Below are positions 62,685-64,000 of a stretch of 64,000 bases of DNA, one piece after another. The translations under genes and the position numbers were made by a program. How positions within the stretch are numbered: the first letter of the stretch is position 1; each line of letters begins with the position of its first letter. The stretch is from Ignavibacteriota bacterium (lineage in GTDB: Bacteria > Bacteroidota > Ignavibacteria > Ignavibacteriales > Melioribacteraceae). The notes under the pieces are model-generated. The model was not told the DNA's origin. It ran no database searches and saw nothing but the letters and a program-made list of their open reading frames with translations. The stretch lies in contig JADJGF010000001.1 in NCBI GenBank assembly GCA_016708125.1, positions 4,114,001 to 4,178,000 of the forward strand, written 5' to 3'.

Positions 62685-63632
62685 TTAATTTCTTTTTATT
62701 GTCGGATGCGGATACTCCATTTTATCTTCAACTTTTGCGTTTCTAATTTGGTGAACTATTTCAATTGACTGCCTTGCGTCACACAATCCAAATCCTTTTC
62801 CTGCAAGAATTGATTCATAAACTTTTAAGTGAAGATCAGTAAATCCCTCGCTAAATTGGAATTCTTCTCCATCTAAAGTAAGCGAACGAAATGTTGTTTT
62901 ATTTTCACTTCTTACCTTTTCGGGTAAATCATTTTTTTCCAAAGACAAAAACCATCTTACATTTGCTTTTTCAAATTCGAGAAATCCGCTAACTCTTCTA
63001 TTTTCTTTCAAATAAATTTTATTACTTTGAACTTTCCCAAATATCCAACCAAGCATATCAAAAAAATGAACGCCGATATTTGTTGCAACTCCTCCCGACT
63101 TTTCAATAATACCTTTCCAAGAAAAATCATACCAAGGACCTCTAAAAGTTATGTATGTTAGTACAATTTCGTGTTTACTGATTTTATTTTCTTTTTCAAC
63201 TTTATTCTTCAATTCAATTATTGCTTGATGTTCTCTTAGCTGAAGAACATTATATACCTTTTTTCCGGTTTCATTTTCAAGTTCTTCAAGTGCATCTAAA
63301 TTCCATGGATTTAGAACCACGGGTTTTTCGCAAATGGCATCTGAATTTGACCGTAATGCAAGTCTAATATGTGCATCATGCAAAAAGTTAGGTGAGCAAA
63401 TTGATAAATAATCTATTGAATTTTCTGGTGATTTTCTTCTTAATCTTTCAAGATGTCGTTCAAATCTTTCAAACTCTGCAAAGTAACTTACGTGTGGGAA
63501 ATATCGATCAAGAATTCCAACAGAATCATGCGGATCTAAAGCTGCAATTAAATTATTTCCGGTTTCTTTTATTGCCTGCAGATGTCGAGGAGCAATATAT
63601 CCGGCAACACCGGTAATTGCAAAGTTTTTCAT
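62685..63632 (-). CDS. WlbA/WbpB-like UDP-GlcNAcA 3-dehydrogenase (Gfo/Idh/MocA)
   Basis: About 315 aa: NFAITGVAGYIAPRHLQAIK, YLSICSPNFLHDAHIRLALR, CEKPVVLNPWNLDALEE (the EKP motif), GGVATNIGVHFFDMLGWIFG. It oxidises UDP-GlcNAc uronic acid at C3. The ATG at 63632 is preferred over an in-frame GTG at 63647 because it gives the usual MKNFAITG start; neither has a strong ribosome site. Confidence 0.9.
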   Translation of the reverse strand: MKNFAITGVAGYIAPRHLQAIKETGNNLIAALDPHDSVGILDRYFPHVSYFAEFERFERHLERLRRKSPENSIDYLSICSPNFLHDAHIRLALRSNSDAICEKPVVLNPWNLDALEELENETGKKVYNVLQLREHQAIIELKNKVEKENKISKHEIVLTYITFRGPWYDFSWKGIIEKSGGVATNIGVHFFDMLGWIFGKVQSNKIYLKENRRVSGFLEFEKANVRWFLSLEKNDLPEKVRSENKTTFRSLTLDGEEFQFSEGFTDLHLKVYESILAGKGFGLCDARQSIEIVHQIRNAKVEDKMEYPHPTIKRN

Positions 63633-63666
63633 TTTAACATTTTCCACTTTAAAATTTCATAAGAAT

Positions 63667-64000
63667 TTACTTTAGATAAACAGCTTCAAATTTTGCTAAG
63701 GGAGCCATTCTTGCTTTATTCAATGTTAAAGTATCGTTTCGGAAATTGAAATTATCTGAAGTGTTTAATACTTTAAAAAATTGTGATTCGGTTTCCATAT
63801 TTTCACATGCCATTAAAGTAGATGCAATATTGGTAAATGAAATTCGGTTTCCATCTTTTAATTCATAATTTCCGGAAAATGAATTACACCCGCCGAAACC
63901 AATAATCTTATTATCCATTTTCAGAATAAAATGCAATTCTTTCTGCTGATTTTCTTTCCATTGAATTCGCTTACCATTGAGTTCTATTAGTTTCCAATAT
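63667..64000 (-). CDS. META/HslJ-domain protein (N-terminus cut by window edge)
   Basis: The minus-strand frame is open to the right edge, beginning YWKLIELNGKRIQWK. KMDNKIIGFGGCNSFSGNYE, then ISFTNIASTLMACENMETES and FFKVLNTSDNFNFRNDTLTL match the META domain (GCNxxxG, then the xTxMAC motif). Such proteins are usually secreted or lipoproteins; the signal region would lie beyond the edge. It is not obviously part of the glycan locus. Confidence 0.82.
   Translation of the reverse strand, partial: YWKLIELNGKRIQWKENQQKELHFILKMDNKIIGFGGCNSFSGNYELKDGNRISFTNIASTLMACENMETESQFFKVLNTSDNFNFRNDTLTLNKARMAPLAKFEAVYLK

Noticed and set aside
1..64000. tRNA, rRNA or riboswitch genes
   Set aside because: No cloverleaf-like segment, rRNA motif or recognised riboswitch core was noticed in the intergenic DNA, though a covariance-model search was not possible.

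Overview
The window is about 64 kb of AT-rich DNA, and almost every gene lies on the minus strand. It reads as a large cell-surface polysaccharide (capsule or O-antigen) locus from a Gram-negative bacterium of the Bacteroidota/Ignavibacteriota/Chlorobiota group. That placement is inferred from low G+C, Wzi-like outer-membrane barrels, many 23S-IVS-type four-helix-bundle genes, stand-alone GIY-YIG nucleases and dense toxin-antitoxin (TA) modules. No rRNA, tRNA, phage, integrase or ordinary IS transposase gene was found.

Layout, left to right (transcription runs right to left). 0-9 kb: export machinery, with a Wzz/GNVR chain-length protein (cut by the left edge), an SLBB export protein, two Wzi-like barrels and a membrane-bound nucleotide-sugar 4,6-dehydratase. 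9.5-15.5 kb: a DegT aminotransferase followed by an unusual array in which three truncated 5' copies of that gene alternate with TA modules and an ATPase. 16-22.5 kb: an orphan plus-strand HTH gene, two acyltransferases, a dedicated SDR/ACP/FabH set, a VapBC-like pair, a PglC-like initiating transferase and a glycosyltransferase. 22.6-27.4 kb: FnlC, FnlB and FnlA for UDP-N-acetyl-L-fucosamine. 27.4-30 kb: an amidotransferase/HisH/HisF amidination module. 30-38 kb: a glycosyltransferase, Wzy, LicD-like transferase, Wzx, and a phosphonate pathway (PEP mutase fused to a cytidylyltransferase, phosphonopyruvate decarboxylase, Fe-alcohol dehydrogenase). 39-50 kb: a HEPN/MNT pair, glycosyltransferase, Gmd, a cytidylyltransferase-GHMP kinase fusion, Fcl, an O-antigen ligase-like protein and a second flippase. 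50-61 kb: accessory DNA with an ImmA/IrrE peptidase, a sigma-like factor, several TA modules and an ATPase. 61.4-64 kb: WlbB- and WlbA-like enzymes and a META-domain protein cut by the right edge.

Together the genes suggest a heteropolysaccharide containing a bacillosamine-type sugar (4,6-dehydratase, DegT, PglD, PglC), L-FucNAc or its amidine, GDP-fucose-type sugar, a diacetamido-uronic acid, and a 2-hydroxyethylphosphonate decoration delivered as a CMP ester by the LicD-like protein. These products are inferred from enzyme families.

The most unusual content is repetitive. (1) Heptanucleotide short tandem repeats fill the intergenic DNA and also sit in frame inside otherwise conserved enzymes. 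(2) Two 291-bp GIY-YIG cassettes bounded by imperfect inverted repeats interrupt two diverged four-helix-bundle genes at the same codon. A third GIY-YIG gene sits in the loop of a palindromic repeat whose empty version lies about 100 bp away. (3) Gene-end fragments (degT 5', sugar transferase 3', four-helix 5') recur next to TA modules.
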